Source: Agromyces marinus
Lineage (GTDB): Bacteria > Actinomycetota > Actinomycetes > Actinomycetales > Microbacteriaceae
Assembly (NCBI RefSeq): GCF_021442325.1
Contig: NZ_CP087879.1
Span: 1,922,001-1,986,000, forward strand
DNA: 64,000 nucleotides
Direction of reading: 5' to 3'
A program made the translations under genes and the position numbers. Of this stretch, positions 9,011 through 19,540 are shown in pieces. Position 1 is the stretch's first letter. Every line of letters begins with the position of its first letter. Under the pieces are notes generated by a model. That model searched no databases, was not told the DNA's origin, and saw nothing but the letters and a program-made list of their open reading frames with translations.

Positions 9011-11398
9011 CTACGCGCCGGGCGTCGTGGTTCTGCCGACCACGGGGCCGATGGCGGGTCGCAGCGACGCCGGAAGCAGGATCGCGGCCGCCCGACGCCA
9101 GGGCGGCGCGTCCCTCCTGAGCGCGGCGCAGACGGCATCCACGTCCCGGGCGATCCGCGCACGTCGGCCCTGCTCGGCCTCGGCCCCCTCGCTCGTCGGG
9201 GCGTTCCGGGCGTCCACGTGCGCCGGGGACGCCACGGAGCGGACCCGCCCGTACCGCTCGCGCTCCACGTCGTCCCGGATCCGGTCGAGGGCGGCTCGCG
9301 CCCCCGGATCGGCGAACGCGGCCCCGGCCGCGAGGCCCGCCACGACGGTTCGGACCGTGCTGCGCTCGTCGACCGGGAGCCCGAGGTCGCCGGCCGTCGC
9401 GACGACCTCCCGCCACGCGGCATCCGCCGGCTGCACGCCCGACCGGATGCGCGATCGGCGACCCGCGCGCACGACCGCGCGCGAGCCGGCCGGCACCAGC
9501 AGGAGCAGGACCACGACGAGGCCGATCACCGTCACGGGAACCCACGCCGGGCCGGCCTGCGCCGCCGCCGCGTCGGAACCCAGCGCGCGATCCGGGTCGC
9601 CCTCGGGACGCCCCGTCGCGCCAGGCGACGTCGACGGCGCGGTCGGGATGATCCCCGGCGTCAGGTCGCCCGCATTCGGCCGCGTGTAGTCGGGCACGCT
9701 CCCCCGGCCCGGAGTCGGCTCGAACGGAACCCAGCCCACCCCCTCGAAGTAGAGCTCGGGCCAGGCGTGCAGGTCGTGCGAGTCGACCTCGATGACCACG
9801 TCGCCGTCGATCCGACGGTCGCCGGGGTTCCCCGAGGTGTAGCCGATCGAGATCCGCGACGGAATGCCGACCTCCCGCGCGAGCACGGCCATCGTCGAGG
9901 CGAAGTGCACGCAGTAGCCCGCTCGCTGCTCGAGGAACGCGCCGATCGCCTCGAACCCCGCACCGTCGTACCCGGACGCGGCCGGAGCGGTCTCGGAGTA
10001 CTCGAACGCCGACGAGCGCAGGTACCGCTGGATGGCGACCGCCGCGTCGTACCTCGTCAGGGCGCCCGCGGTGACCTCGGCCGCGGTCTCGCCGATGATC
10101 GGCGGCAGGTCCTCCGGCAGGCTCCGCGTCTCCTCCGCGACCGCGCCGCCCGGAGCGGCCGGGGCGCCGCGCAGCTGCGCGACGGTCGGGTCCACGTCGA
10201 GGTGCGAGAGCCGGTACTCCTGGCCGAGCGTCGTCGCGTCGACGCTGCGCACGTTGAGCGTGCCCCGATCCCAGAACCACGACCCCTCGACGCCCTCGAC
10301 CTGCACGGACGGGTACGGCAACGGCAGCCACGCCGTCCGCACCTGCTCGACCCGGACGGCGACCTGCTTGGACTCGGCGGGAACCGCGTCCGCCAGGCCG
10401 TCCGGCCCCGGCATGGTCGCGAGCGTGTTGGCGCCGTCGACCGCGCGTTCGGTCGCCGACCACACCTGCCCCTCGAGACGTTCGACCGTCAGCAGCGTGA
10501 AGTACGGCCGGGCGCCCTCGGGCGAGACGTAGCTGAACGCCGGTACCGGGTCGGGTCGGCGCAGGTCCCTCCCGAGGTCGACGTACGGGCTCACGCCCCG
10601 CGCGAACAGCGTGCCCGGCCCGCCCGAGCCGACCAGGAAGCTCGTCGAGACGCTCGGCGTCGCGGCCGCGATGACGGATGCCGCGACGACCCCGACCGCG
10701 GCCAGGGCGATCGACCCGCCGAACGTCGAGACCAGCGGGGCCCGCTTCGGTGCCCGCACGACGGGGGCGTCCTCGCCCTCGGACTCGTGCAGCAGCTCCG
10801 ACGCGCGGCGCACCCGGACGTCGATGCGCAGCAGCAACAGGTACGCCAGCGCCGTGAAGACGATCGCGGTGGTGTCGGCGCCGTCCTTCAGGAAGAGTCC
10901 GGGCACGAGCACGGGCACGAGCGCCGGGGCCGCCGCGAGGGCCGGGACCCGCACGGTCTGGACGAGGAAGTCCGTCAGCGCGGCGACGAGTCCGACGCCC
11001 ACCGCGATCGCGAACACCAGCGCCGGAACCGGCAGCGCGGGAACCGACTGCTGCTCGATCGTGCGCTGGGCCCCCTCGGCGAGCGCGCCGAACGCCGCGA
11101 GCGTGTCCGGGGTCGGGACGATGAACGCGAGCGCGGTGCCGCCGCCGAACAGGAGCGTGAGCGCGAGCAGGGCCGCGACGAGCTCGAGCGGGGGCACGAG
11201 CGACGGCGGCGTTCGGATGCTGCGCAGCGCGGCGCCGCCGCCGATGACCGCGACGGCGACCACGGCACCGGCCCACCACCACGCGCTGCCCGAGATGAGC
11301 GGACCGAGGGCGGTCGTCGCGACGAGGACGAGCAGCAGGCTCACCGCCGACAACGCGAGCGACTGCGCGCGGCTCAGCGGGAGACGATCAGGCACCAC
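9011..11398 (-). CDS. Membrane transglutaminase-like protease (TgpA type), catalytic residues intact
   Basis: 795 residues. The N-terminal ~200 hold several membrane helices, followed by an extracellular transglutaminase-core domain, a further membrane helix and a C-terminal cytosolic DUF4129-like tail. Catalytic Cys is in AGYCVHFA (about residue 495), His in DLHAWPE (about 542) and the acidic residue in FEPTPG (about 559), so it looks active. It is the third gene of a moxR-DUF58-transglutaminase trio, overlapping DUF58 by 11 bases; the start is GTG 11398. These trios are widespread and their substrate is generally unknown. The trio sits between coaD and yceD, genes that are often closer together in related genomes. 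Confidence 0.9.
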   Translation of the reverse strand: MVPDRLPLSRAQSLALSAVSLLLVLVATTALGPLISGSAWWWAGAVVAVAVIGGGAALRSIRTPPSLVPPLELVAALLALTLLFGGGTALAFIVPTPDTLAAFGALAEGAQRTIEQQSVPALPVPALVFAIAVGVGLVAALTDFLVQTVRVPALAAAPALVPVLVPGLFLKDGADTTAIVFTALAYLLLLRIDVRVRRASELLHESEGEDAPVVRAPKRAPLVSTFGGSIALAAVGVVAASVIAAATPSVSTSFLVGSGGPGTLFARGVSPYVDLGRDLRRPDPVPAFSYVSPEGARPYFTLLTVERLEGQVWSATERAVDGANTLATMPGPDGLADAVPAESKQVAVRVEQVRTAWLPLPYPSVQVEGVEGSWFWDRGTLNVRSVDATTLGQEYRLSHLDVDPTVAQLRGAPAAPGGAVAEETRSLPEDLPPIIGETAAEVTAGALTRYDAAVAIQRYLRSSAFEYSETAPAASGYDGAGFEAIGAFLEQRAGYCVHFASTMAVLAREVGIPSRISIGYTSGNPGDRRIDGDVVIEVDSHDLHAWPELYFEGVGWVPFEPTPGRGSVPDYTRPNAGDLTPGIIPTAPSTSPGATGRPEGDPDRALGSDAAAAQAGPAWVPVTVIGLVVVLLLLVPAGSRAVVRAGRRSRIRSGVQPADAAWREVVATAGDLGLPVDERSTVRTVVAGLAAGAAFADPGARAALDRIRDDVERERYGRVRSVASPAHVDARNAPTSEGAEAEQGRRARIARDVDAVCAALRRDAPPWRRAAAILLPASLRPAIGPVVGRTTTPGA

Positions 11399-12758
11399 CG
11401 CGGCCTCCCGTGCGGGCGGCCTCGCGTGCGGTTCGCCACGCCTCCTGCCAGGCGGCGGGCAGGTCGGCCGGACGGCGCACGCGGATGACGCGCCAGTCCG
11501 CGTCCTCGAGGTGCACGACGTGGGCGTGCGGGACGGACTCGGCCGCGAACGCGATCGCGGGCTCGACCGAGCTCCGCAGCGCGACGAGGCCGTCGACGGC
11601 CGCCGCCGACGGGTCGACGATCACCGCGACCGCGGGCATCCGCGCGTCGCGGCGTGCGGAGGTCGGGGTCGCGCCGCGCATGCCCCGATCGCCGGCACCG
11701 GCGCGCCGTGCCGGTGCAGGCCCCGGCGACTCCAGGCGCGCCAGGTCTTCCAGGAGCGCGGCCTCGCCGCCGCCGGACCGGTAGCCGCCGCCCTCGGGCG
11801 CGATCGCCGCGACGTCCGCGTCGGGGTCGTCGACGGGATCGACCCGGACCCGGAACCCCTGGCCGATCAGGTGCACCCCGATCGAGGCCGCGATCTCGAC
11901 GCCGAGCTCGAACGCGGGATCGAGCGGGTCCGCCCCCTCGCGCAGGCCTCCCGACCCCGGCGGATGCGCTCGAGCGCCGAGCACGGTGTCGAGCAGGATG
12001 CGGAGTTCCGGGTCGCCGCGCTGCTCCTCGTCGCGGACCATGAGCTCGCCGCGGCGCGCCGTCGCGGCCCAGTGCACCCGGCGCATCGGGTCGCCGTAGC
12101 GGTACTCGCGTGCGATGAGCTCGTCGCTGTTGGGGTGCGTCCGGCGCTGGAGTGCGTGCACCGTGCCGTCGACGCTGGCGACGAGTCCGACGGCCGAGTC
12201 CAGCGGCGTGATCCGAGGGGTCACCACGAGTTCCCTCGCGCCGCCCGCGACCCGGTCGAGGCGCGCGAGCCCGAACGGGTCGGTCACCGAGACGCGCAGC
12301 GGGCCGACCTCGAAGACGCCGCGGCGCGGTGTGCGCACCCGGTACTCCACCCCGACCTCGTCGTCGCCCGAGCGCAGGTACGGCTCGGTCCGCCCGATCG
12401 CCGGCAGGATGGCCTCGGGCGGGGTGCGCAATGCGGGCGACGCCAGGTCGCGCCAGTGCGCGCCGTCGAACGGCCGCCTGCTGCGATTGCGCACGCGCAA
12501 CCGCACCGTCGAGGAGCGCCCGGCGCCCACGATGCCCGGCTCGAACGTGCGGTGCACCGTGAGCGCCGGCGGCCGGATGGCGAGGTACCCGAGCGCGGCG
12601 ACCGGCATCGCGAGGCCGACCGCGGCGAGCAGCAGGAGGTCGCGCAGGTCGAACCACAGCGCGACCGCGAACAGGATGCCGCCGAGCACGAGCAGTGCGA
12701 TCCCGCGCCGGGTGAGGCGCGGACGCGCCGGATGGCGTGCACGGCGGGGCCACGGCAT
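11388..12758 (-). CDS. DUF58 domain protein, MoxR-associated (first locus)
   Basis: 456 residues: a short basic N-terminus, two closely spaced membrane helices (about residues 20-65), then a soluble part with the DUF58 core motif YRYGDPMRRVHWAATARRGE. DUF58 proteins have a von Willebrand A-like fold and are almost always paired with a MoxR AAA ATPase. Six bases separate its ATG from the moxR stop. The role is inferred as the adaptor/client side of the MoxR machine; no substrate can be read from the sequence. Confidence 0.88.
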   Translation of the reverse strand: MPWPRRARHPARPRLTRRGIALLVLGGILFAVALWFDLRDLLLLAAVGLAMPVAALGYLAIRPPALTVHRTFEPGIVGAGRSSTVRLRVRNRSRRPFDGAHWRDLASPALRTPPEAILPAIGRTEPYLRSGDDEVGVEYRVRTPRRGVFEVGPLRVSVTDPFGLARLDRVAGGARELVVTPRITPLDSAVGLVASVDGTVHALQRRTHPNSDELIAREYRYGDPMRRVHWAATARRGELMVRDEEQRGDPELRILLDTVLGARAHPPGSGGLREGADPLDPAFELGVEIAASIGVHLIGQGFRVRVDPVDDPDADVAAIAPEGGGYRSGGGEAALLEDLARLESPGPAPARRAGAGDRGMRGATPTSARRDARMPAVAVIVDPSAAAVDGLVALRSSVEPAIAFAAESVPHAHVVHLEDADWRVIRVRRPADLPAAWQEAWRTAREAARTGGRGGA

Positions 12759-12764
12759 CGGCGG

Positions 12765-13771
<1,007 letters not shown>

Positions 13772-13775
<4 letters not shown>

Positions 13776-14263
13776 GGCTGCATCGCCCCCTGCAGGTAGG
13801 TCGCGACCGGGTTCGGCACGTACGGTGCGACATCGCCGCCGAGCGCGGAGACCTGGCGCACGAGGGAGCTCGACACGTGCGCGTTGGCCGGATCAGGCAG
13901 CAGGAAGACCGTCTCGACGCCGGCGAGGTGCCGGTTCACGATCGCCATGGGCGTCTCGTAGGCCACGTCGAGCTGCGAGCGGATGCCCTTGACGAGCACG
14001 CTCGCACCGACGTCCGTGCAGTAGTCGACGAGGAGGCCCATGCTCCACGCCGCGACGACGATGTCGCCGTCGATGCCGGCCTCGGCGATCGACTCCTCGA
14101 TGAGGGCGACGCGCTGCGCGATCGGCAGCAGCGCGGACTTGTCCGGGTTGTGCACGACCACCACGTGGAGCTGGTCGTAGAGCCCCGCCGCCCGCCCGAT
14201 CACGTCGAGGTGCCCCCGCGTGACGGGGTCGAATGATCCGGGAACGACGGCGATCCGCTGCAT
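13772..14263 (-). CDS. coaD: Phosphopantetheine adenylyltransferase
   Basis: 163 residues, normal length. It transfers AMP to 4'-phosphopantetheine, the penultimate step of coenzyme A synthesis. The nucleotidyltransferase motif [10 protein letters not shown] is at residues 9-18, and the C-terminal SSSLVRQ motif is present. It follows recG by 51 bases and is coupled to moxR by a 4-base overlap. Confidence 0.97.
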
Positions 14264-14314
14264 ACGTGCCAGCGTAGTGCGCTGCGCGGGTCTCGGGCCC
14301 GTCGCGTCGCAGTC

Positions 14315-16501
14315 TCAGCCCCTGCTCAGGAACTCGCTCGTCTCGTCGTCGAGGCGGCGGCGCACCGCGTCGGCGAGCGCGGGGTGCGCGGCGAGCTTCG
14401 GGTCGTCGGCCAGGAGCCCGGCGGCGGCCTCGCGCGCGTCGGCGATGACCTCGCCGTCGCGCGCGACGCGGAGCAGTTTCAGCGAGGACCGCCCGCCGGA
14501 CTGCATGGCCCCGAGCACGTCGCCCTCCTGGCGCAGTTCGAGGTCGACGCGCGCGAGCTCGAATCCGTCGCCGGTCGCCGCGACGGCCTCGAGCCGCTCG
14601 CGGGCGACCGTGCCGGGCTCGGCCGCCGAGACGAGCAGGCACAGCCCCGGGACGCTGCCCCGGCCGACGCGGCCGCGGAGCTGGTGCAGCTGCGAGACGC
14701 CGAACCGATCCGCGTCGACGACGACCATGGTGCTCGCGTTGGGGACGTCGACGCCGACCTCGATGACGGTCGTGGCGACCAGCACGTCGAGGTCGCCCGC
14801 GGCGAACGCGCGCATGACCTCGTCCTTCTCGTCGGCCGCCATGCGGCCGTGCAACGGTGCGATGCGCGCGCCCGAGAGGGCCGGGAGCGCGGTGAGCTCG
14901 GCGAGCACCGAGGCGACGGATGCCACGGGGCCGCCCGCGTCGGGCGCCGCGTCGGCTCCACCGTCGTCCTCGACGAGCTTCGCCTCGATGGCCGGGCACA
15001 CGACGAAGCCCTGCCGCCCCTGGGCGAGTTCCTCCGCGAGCCGCTCCCAGACGCGGGCGCGCCACGTCGGGCGCTCGGCCAGCGGCACGAGGTGGGTCTC
15101 GATGCCTGCGCGGCCGGCGGGCAGCTGCCGGATGGTGCTCACGTCGAGGTCGCCGAACACGGTCATCGCGACGGTGCGCGGGATCGGCGTGGCCGTGAGC
15201 ACGAGCACGTGCGGGTGCCGCCCCTTCAGCCGCAGCGCCTCGCGCTGTTCGACGCCGAAGCGGTGCTGCTCGTCGACGACGACGAGGCCGAGGTCGGCGA
15301 AGCTGGTGGTGTCGCCGAGCAGCGCGTGCGTGCCCACGACGATGCGCGCCTGGCCCGCCGCGACCCGGAGCGCCGCCCTCCGGCGGTCTGCCGCAGGCAT
15401 CTGCCCGGTCACGAGCGTCGGCATGACCTCGGCCGCGAGTCCGGGGCCCAGCATGCGCGCGATGGAACGCAGGTGCTGCGCGGCGAGCACCTCGGTCGGG
15501 GCGAGCAGCGCGGCCTGGCCGCCGGACTCGGCGACGGCGAGCATAGCGCGCAGCGCCACGACGGTCTTGCCCGAGCCGACCTCGCCCTGTACGAGCCGGT
15601 TCATCGGCACGGCCGCCGCGATGTCGGCGAGGATCTCGCCGCCGACCTCGCGCTGGTCGTCGGTCAGCTCGAACGGCAGCGACGCCTCGAACCGGTCGAG
15701 CAGGCCGCCGGGGCGGGGGATCCGCGCCACGGCCTCGTGCGCACGCGCGGCGGCCCGGCGCTCGAGGAGCGCGGTCTGCAGCACGAACGCCTCGGTGAAC
15801 CGCAGGGTGCGGCGCGCGGCCTTCCAGTCGTCGTCGCGCTCCGGCCGGTGCACGCGTTCGAGCGCGTCGGCGTGGGCGAGCAGGCCGTGCGCCCGGCGCA
15901 CGCCCTCGGGAAGCGGGTCGGGCACGCCGCCCACCCCGTCGAGGACCAGCCCGACGGCGGTCTGCAGCTGCCAGCTCGAGAGCGACCCGGTGGCCGGGTA
16001 GATCGGGATCGGCGCCGTCGCCCACCGCACGGCCGCGGCATCCGCTCCCGTGGTCGCGGGCGCGGACTCGTCGAAGACCTGGTAGTCGGGGTGGGCGAGC
16101 TGGCGCGCCCCCCGGTAGTCGGAGACCTTCCCCGCGAACATGCCGCGCACCCCGGGCTTGAGCTCTCGCGCCCGCCACGCCTGGTTGAAGAACGTGAGGG
16201 TGAGCACGCCCGTGCCGTCCGAGATCTTCGCCTCGAGGATCGAGCCCCGGCGCGACCGCATCGTGCGCTCGCGCACCTCGAGCACCTCGGCGACGATCGT
16301 CACGTTCTCCTCCAGCGGGAGCGACGCGAGGGCCGTCAGCTCGCCGCGGGCGGCGTACCGGCGCGGGTAGTGCGCGAGCAGGTCGCCGACGACGGAGTAC
16401 CCGAACGCGCGCTGGAGCGCCTGCGCGGTGCGCCCGCCCAGGACGCCCGAGAGCTTGCTGTCGAGGTTCGGCCCGCCCTCGGCCACACGGTCGACGGTCA
16501 T
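14315..16501 (-). CDS. recG: ATP-dependent DNA helicase RecG
   Basis: 728 residues. RecG regresses stalled replication forks and branch-migrates Holliday junctions. The order is an N-terminal OB wedge domain, then a superfamily-2 helicase core with GEVGSGKT (about residue 305) and VVVDEQHRFG (about 410). The frame runs upstream to 16855, but ATG 16501 is chosen: it overlaps the TPR gene's stop (ATGA) and gives a normal N-terminus. Codons upstream are antiphase to the TPR gene. Confidence 0.96.
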   Translation of the reverse strand: MTVDRVAEGGPNLDSKLSGVLGGRTAQALQRAFGYSVVGDLLAHYPRRYAARGELTALASLPLEENVTIVAEVLEVRERTMRSRRGSILEAKISDGTGVLTLTFFNQAWRARELKPGVRGMFAGKVSDYRGARQLAHPDYQVFDESAPATTGADAAAVRWATAPIPIYPATGSLSSWQLQTAVGLVLDGVGGVPDPLPEGVRRAHGLLAHADALERVHRPERDDDWKAARRTLRFTEAFVLQTALLERRAAARAHEAVARIPRPGGLLDRFEASLPFELTDDQREVGGEILADIAAAVPMNRLVQGEVGSGKTVVALRAMLAVAESGGQAALLAPTEVLAAQHLRSIARMLGPGLAAEVMPTLVTGQMPAADRRRAALRVAAGQARIVVGTHALLGDTTSFADLGLVVVDEQHRFGVEQREALRLKGRHPHVLVLTATPIPRTVAMTVFGDLDVSTIRQLPAGRAGIETHLVPLAERPTWRARVWERLAEELAQGRQGFVVCPAIEAKLVEDDGGADAAPDAGGPVASVASVLAELTALPALSGARIAPLHGRMAADEKDEVMRAFAAGDLDVLVATTVIEVGVDVPNASTMVVVDADRFGVSQLHQLRGRVGRGSVPGLCLLVSAAEPGTVARERLEAVAATGDGFELARVDLELRQEGDVLGAMQSGGRSSLKLLRVARDGEVIADAREAAAGLLADDPKLAAHPALADAVRRRLDDETSEFLSRG

Positions 16502-17322
16502 GCCTCGATCGTAGGCTCGGCCTCCGTCGTCGGCGAGGCGAGCGCGTCGAGTTCGGCGCGCACGTACGGGTCGTCGGGGCGCGCCAGTGCGAGTTCGCGC
16601 TGCAGCTCCAGCGCCTCGTCGGTGCGGCCGAGCGTGCGCAGCGCGCGGCCGACGGCCCAGCGCGCGACGTGCTGCTGCCCCGCGGTGCCGTAGGCATCGG
16701 CGGCCTCGACGGCCTTGCGGAAGTGGTGCAGCGCGGCGAGCGCGTCGCCGCCGTCGTGCTTGGTCCAGCCGAGGTTGTTGTGCAGCGCCACGCCCCACCG
16801 CCGCAGCCGCGGATCGCGCACCCCGTCGAGGATGTCGAAGCCCTCCGCTGCCCACTCCTCCTCATGGCCGGCGTCGTTGAGCGCGAGCATGTGCAGGGCG
16901 TCGAGCACGAGGAACGTCGAGCCGGAGACCGCCGCTTCGCGCACCGCCCGGGTCAGTTCCGGGACCGCCTCGTCGGCCCGTTCGGCGGACGCCGCGATGC
17001 GGCCCCGCTCGAGTGCGATGCGCGCCCGCAGTTCGGCGGCGTCCTGTGCCCCGGACTCGTGCCGCTCGGCCTCGAGCGCGTCGAGCGCGGCGTGCGCCTC
17101 GTCCACTCGGCCCTGGATCGCGATCGCCCGGGCGAGCTGGGTCGCCATCACCGCCCGTGCGTGGGCGTCGAGGGCCTCGTCGGCCGCGGCGGCGCGGAAT
17201 CGCGCCTCGCTCGCCATCGGATCGCCGAAGTCCCACATGCGGTCGATGGCCCGTTGCTCCGAGTCCCGGTGGGACGGATCGGCGTGCAGGGCGTCGGTCG
17301 AGTCTTCCACACCACCAATCAT
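16498..17322 (-). CDS. Tetratricopeptide-repeat protein of unknown function
   Basis: About 274 residues from ATG 17322, rich in Ala/Glu helices with TPR-like spacing (for example WGVALHNNLGWTKHDGGD and RWAVGRALRTLGRTDEALEL). There is no signal peptide or catalytic motif, so it is probably a cytosolic scaffold. The stop overlaps the recG ATG (ATGA). An in-frame GTG at 17310, or ATG codons further upstream to 17430, could also start it; 17322 lies just beyond the divergent rsmD promoter region and gives the most protein-like N-terminus. Confidence 0.7.
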   Translation of the reverse strand: MIGGVEDSTDALHADPSHRDSEQRAIDRMWDFGDPMASEARFRAAAADEALDAHARAVMATQLARAIAIQGRVDEAHAALDALEAERHESGAQDAAELRARIALERGRIAASAERADEAVPELTRAVREAAVSGSTFLVLDALHMLALNDAGHEEEWAAEGFDILDGVRDPRLRRWGVALHNNLGWTKHDGGDALAALHHFRKAVEAADAYGTAGQQHVARWAVGRALRTLGRTDEALELQRELALARPDDPYVRAELDALASPTTEAEPTIEA

Positions 17323-17359
17323 GGCAGCGGCCCGGAGGCGGCCGTTATGCTCCCGAGAC

Positions 17360-17962
17360 ATGACGCGCATCATCGCCGGCTTCGCCGGGTCCCTCACGCT
17401 CGCGGTGCCGAGATCCGGCACCCGCCCCACGAGCGACCGGGTGCGCGAGGCGATCTTCTCCGCGCTCGACGCGCGCGACGCGATCGAGGGCGCGGTCGTC
17501 CTCGACCTCTACGCCGGATCGGGGGCACTCGGCCTCGAGGCCGGGAGCCGCGGCGCCGCCGAGGTCGTCCTCGTGGAGCGGGCCAGGCCCGCCGCGGAGG
17601 TGTGCCGGCGCAACGCCGCAGCGCTCGCGAAGGCGGCCCGCGGGGGCACGACGCCCCGCGTGCGGGTCGAGCCGCGGAGCGTCGCCGCCTACCTCGAGGC
17701 CGCCGCGCCCGGCGTCGACCTCGCCTTCGTCGACCCGCCCTACGACCTCGGCGAAGCCGACCTCGCGCGCGACCTCGCGCTGCTCGCCCCCCTCCTCCGA
17801 CCCGACGCGATCGTCGTCGTCGAACGCAGCAGCCGCTCCCCCGAACCGGAGTGGCCCGCGGGCATCGTCCCCGAACGTCGACGCGACTACGGCGAGACGA
17901 CGCTGTGGTGGGCCGCGGCCGACCCGACGGATCAGCCGGCGATGCCGTCCCAGCCCGAATAG
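17360..17962 (+). CDS. rsmD: 16S rRNA (guanine-966-N2)-methyltransferase RsmD
   Basis: 200 residues. It starts MTRIIAGFAGSLTLAVP, typical of RsmD. The SAM-binding motif LDLYAGSGALGLEA lies near residue 48 and the catalytic DPPY near 124. It modifies G966 of 16S rRNA. The gene is divergent from the TPR/recG operon, and its last 31 bases overlap the 3' end of thiL on the opposite strand. Confidence 0.93.
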   Translation: MTRIIAGFAGSLTLAVPRSGTRPTSDRVREAIFSALDARDAIEGAVVLDLYAGSGALGLEAGSRGAAEVVLVERARPAAEVCRRNAAALAKAARGGTTPRVRVEPRSVAAYLEAAAPGVDLAFVDPPYDLGEADLARDLALLAPLLRPDAIVVVERSSRSPEPEWPAGIVPERRRDYGETTLWWAAADPTDQPAMPSQPE

Positions 17963-18951
17963 GGGTCCCACCCGCCGGTGTCGACCGGCTCGCCGTCGAG
18001 CGTGAGCAGGCCCGCGCGCACGGCAGCGCCGCCGCCTCCCGCGACGACGGAGCCGACCACCTGGAACGGCTCCGGCGGCACCGCCCCTGCGGGGAAGGTC
18101 GCGAGCAGCCCGTGGTCCTCGGCTCCGGCGAGCGCGGTCATCGGGTCGTCGCCGAACGCCGACCCGTGGAAGTCGAGCGCGACTCCGCTCGCCTCGGCGA
18201 GTCGTCGCGCGTCCCGCGCGAGCCCGTCGCTGACATCCAGCATCGCCGTCGCGCCCGCCCTCGCCGCGAGCACCCCCGCCGCAACCGGCGGACTCGGCGC
18301 CAACTGCGCCCCGACCAGGTGGGGGTGCCGCGCGCGCAGCGCCTCCGCCAGCTCGGGGTCGGGCTCGCCCGCGGCATCCCTCGCCTGCGCGAACAGCAGC
18401 GCGAGACCGCGCGCGGCATCGCCGCGCGCCCCCGCGTGCGCGAGCACGTCGCCCGGGCGCGCACCCGACCGGAGCACGGGTGCCCGCCCCTCCAGGTCGC
18501 CGAATGCGGTCACCGCGATCGTCAGCACGCTCGACGCCGACAGGTCGCCGCCGACGACGCCCGCGCCCGGTGCGAGCGCGGCGAGCCCGTCCCGGAGCCC
18601 GTCCGCGATGCCCTCGAGCACCGAAACCGGCATCGACGGCGGGGCCGCGATCGCGACGACGAGCGCCGTCGGGCGGGCGCCCATCGCGGCGACGTCGGTC
18701 AGGTTCGTCGCCGCGGCCTTCCAACCGAGGTCGTGCGGGCTCGACCACGCGAGCCGGAAGTCGGGCCCGTGCACCATCAGGTCGGTCGTGACGACGAACC
18801 GGCCGTCGGCAGCCGCCACGACCGCAGCATCGTCCCCGGCTCCCACGAGCGCCGCCCGGCCGTCTTCGAGCCGCGGCAGGATCCGCCCCAGCACGGCCGT
18901 CTCGCCGAGGTCGCCGATCGTCGGGGACGACTCGCGTGCAGGCTGATCCAT
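17932..18951 (-). CDS. thiL: Thiamine-monophosphate kinase
   Basis: 339 residues. ThiL phosphorylates thiamine monophosphate to thiamine pyrophosphate. Family features seen: VGAGDDAAVV near the N-terminus, TTDLMVHGPDF, WKAAATNLTDVAAMGA, VVGGDLS and MLDVSDGLARDA. ATG 18951 is chosen (MDQPARESS); the frame stays open to 19320 but that part is antisense to the divergent lipoprotein gene. The 3' end overlaps rsmD by 31 bases. Confidence 0.95.
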   Translation of the reverse strand: MDQPARESSPTIGDLGETAVLGRILPRLEDGRAALVGAGDDAAVVAAADGRFVVTTDLMVHGPDFRLAWSSPHDLGWKAAATNLTDVAAMGARPTALVVAIAAPPSMPVSVLEGIADGLRDGLAALAPGAGVVGGDLSASSVLTIAVTAFGDLEGRAPVLRSGARPGDVLAHAGARGDAARGLALLFAQARDAAGEPDPELAEALRARHPHLVGAQLAPSPPVAAGVLAARAGATAMLDVSDGLARDARRLAEASGVALDFHGSAFGDDPMTALAGAEDHGLLATFPAGAVPPEPFQVVGSVVAGGGGAAVRAGLLTLDGEPVDTGGWDPYSGWDGIAG

Positions 18952-18976
18952 GGCACCCACGGTAGCCTGATCGACG

Positions 18977-19489
18977 ATGTCCGCTCCCCGCTCCGGTCGC
19001 CCCCCGCGCCGCCTCGCCCGACTGGGCTCGGCGGTCGCCGTCCTCGCCGCCCTCCCGCTGCTCGCCGCCTGCAGCCAGCCCGTGCCGTTCGATCCGGCAC
19101 CGGATGCCGCCGACCCCGACTGCGCCGCCGTCGTCGTGCGCCTGCCGGACCAAGCCGCCGGCCTCGACGCCCGCGCCACGAGTGCGCAGGGCACCGGCGC
19201 ATGGGGGTCCCCCGCGAGCGTGCTGCTGCGTTGCGGGGTCGAGCCGCCCGGCCCGACGACGCTGCGCTGCGTGAGCGTCGACGAGGTCGACTGGATCATC
19301 GACGAGTCCGACGCGCCCACCTACCGGTTCACGACCTACGGGCGCACGCCCGCAGTCGAGGTCGTCGTCGACAACGACGTCGTGTCGGGGTCGAGCGCCA
19401 TCACCGACCTGTCGGCCGCGGTCGCGGCGATCCCCGCAGAGGGCGGGTGCACCGACCTGACCGACCTCGGCGGACTCGACGAGGGCTGA
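18977..19489 (+). CDS. DUF3515 family lipoprotein
   Basis: 170 residues with a lipoprotein signal: a basic Arg-rich start, a hydrophobic stretch, then LAAC (lipid-anchored Cys near residue 32). The rest resembles DUF3515 proteins, which in actinobacteria lie between ddl and thiL as here. Its function is unknown. It starts 25 bases from thiL on the opposite strand and converges with ddl. Confidence 0.8.
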   Translation: MSAPRSGRPPRRLARLGSAVAVLAALPLLAACSQPVPFDPAPDAADPDCAAVVVRLPDQAAGLDARATSAQGTGAWGSPASVLLRCGVEPPGPTTLRCVSVDEVDWIIDESDAPTYRFTTYGRTPAVEVVVDNDVVSGSSAITDLSAAVAAIPAEGGCTDLTDLGGLDEG

Positions 19490-19504
19490 GCCGGCGCGCT
19501 CCGC

Positions 19505-19524
19505 CTCGGGCGGCCCCGCCCGAG
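19505..19524. terminator. Hairpin between the convergent DUF3515 and ddl genes
   Basis: CTCGGGC (19505-19511) pairs with GCCCGAG (19518-19524) around a 6-base loop, midway in the 51-base gap between two converging genes. The following T-run is weak, so a bidirectional terminator is inferred. Confidence 0.5.
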
Positions 19525-19540
19525 CGTTCCGCGGGCCTCG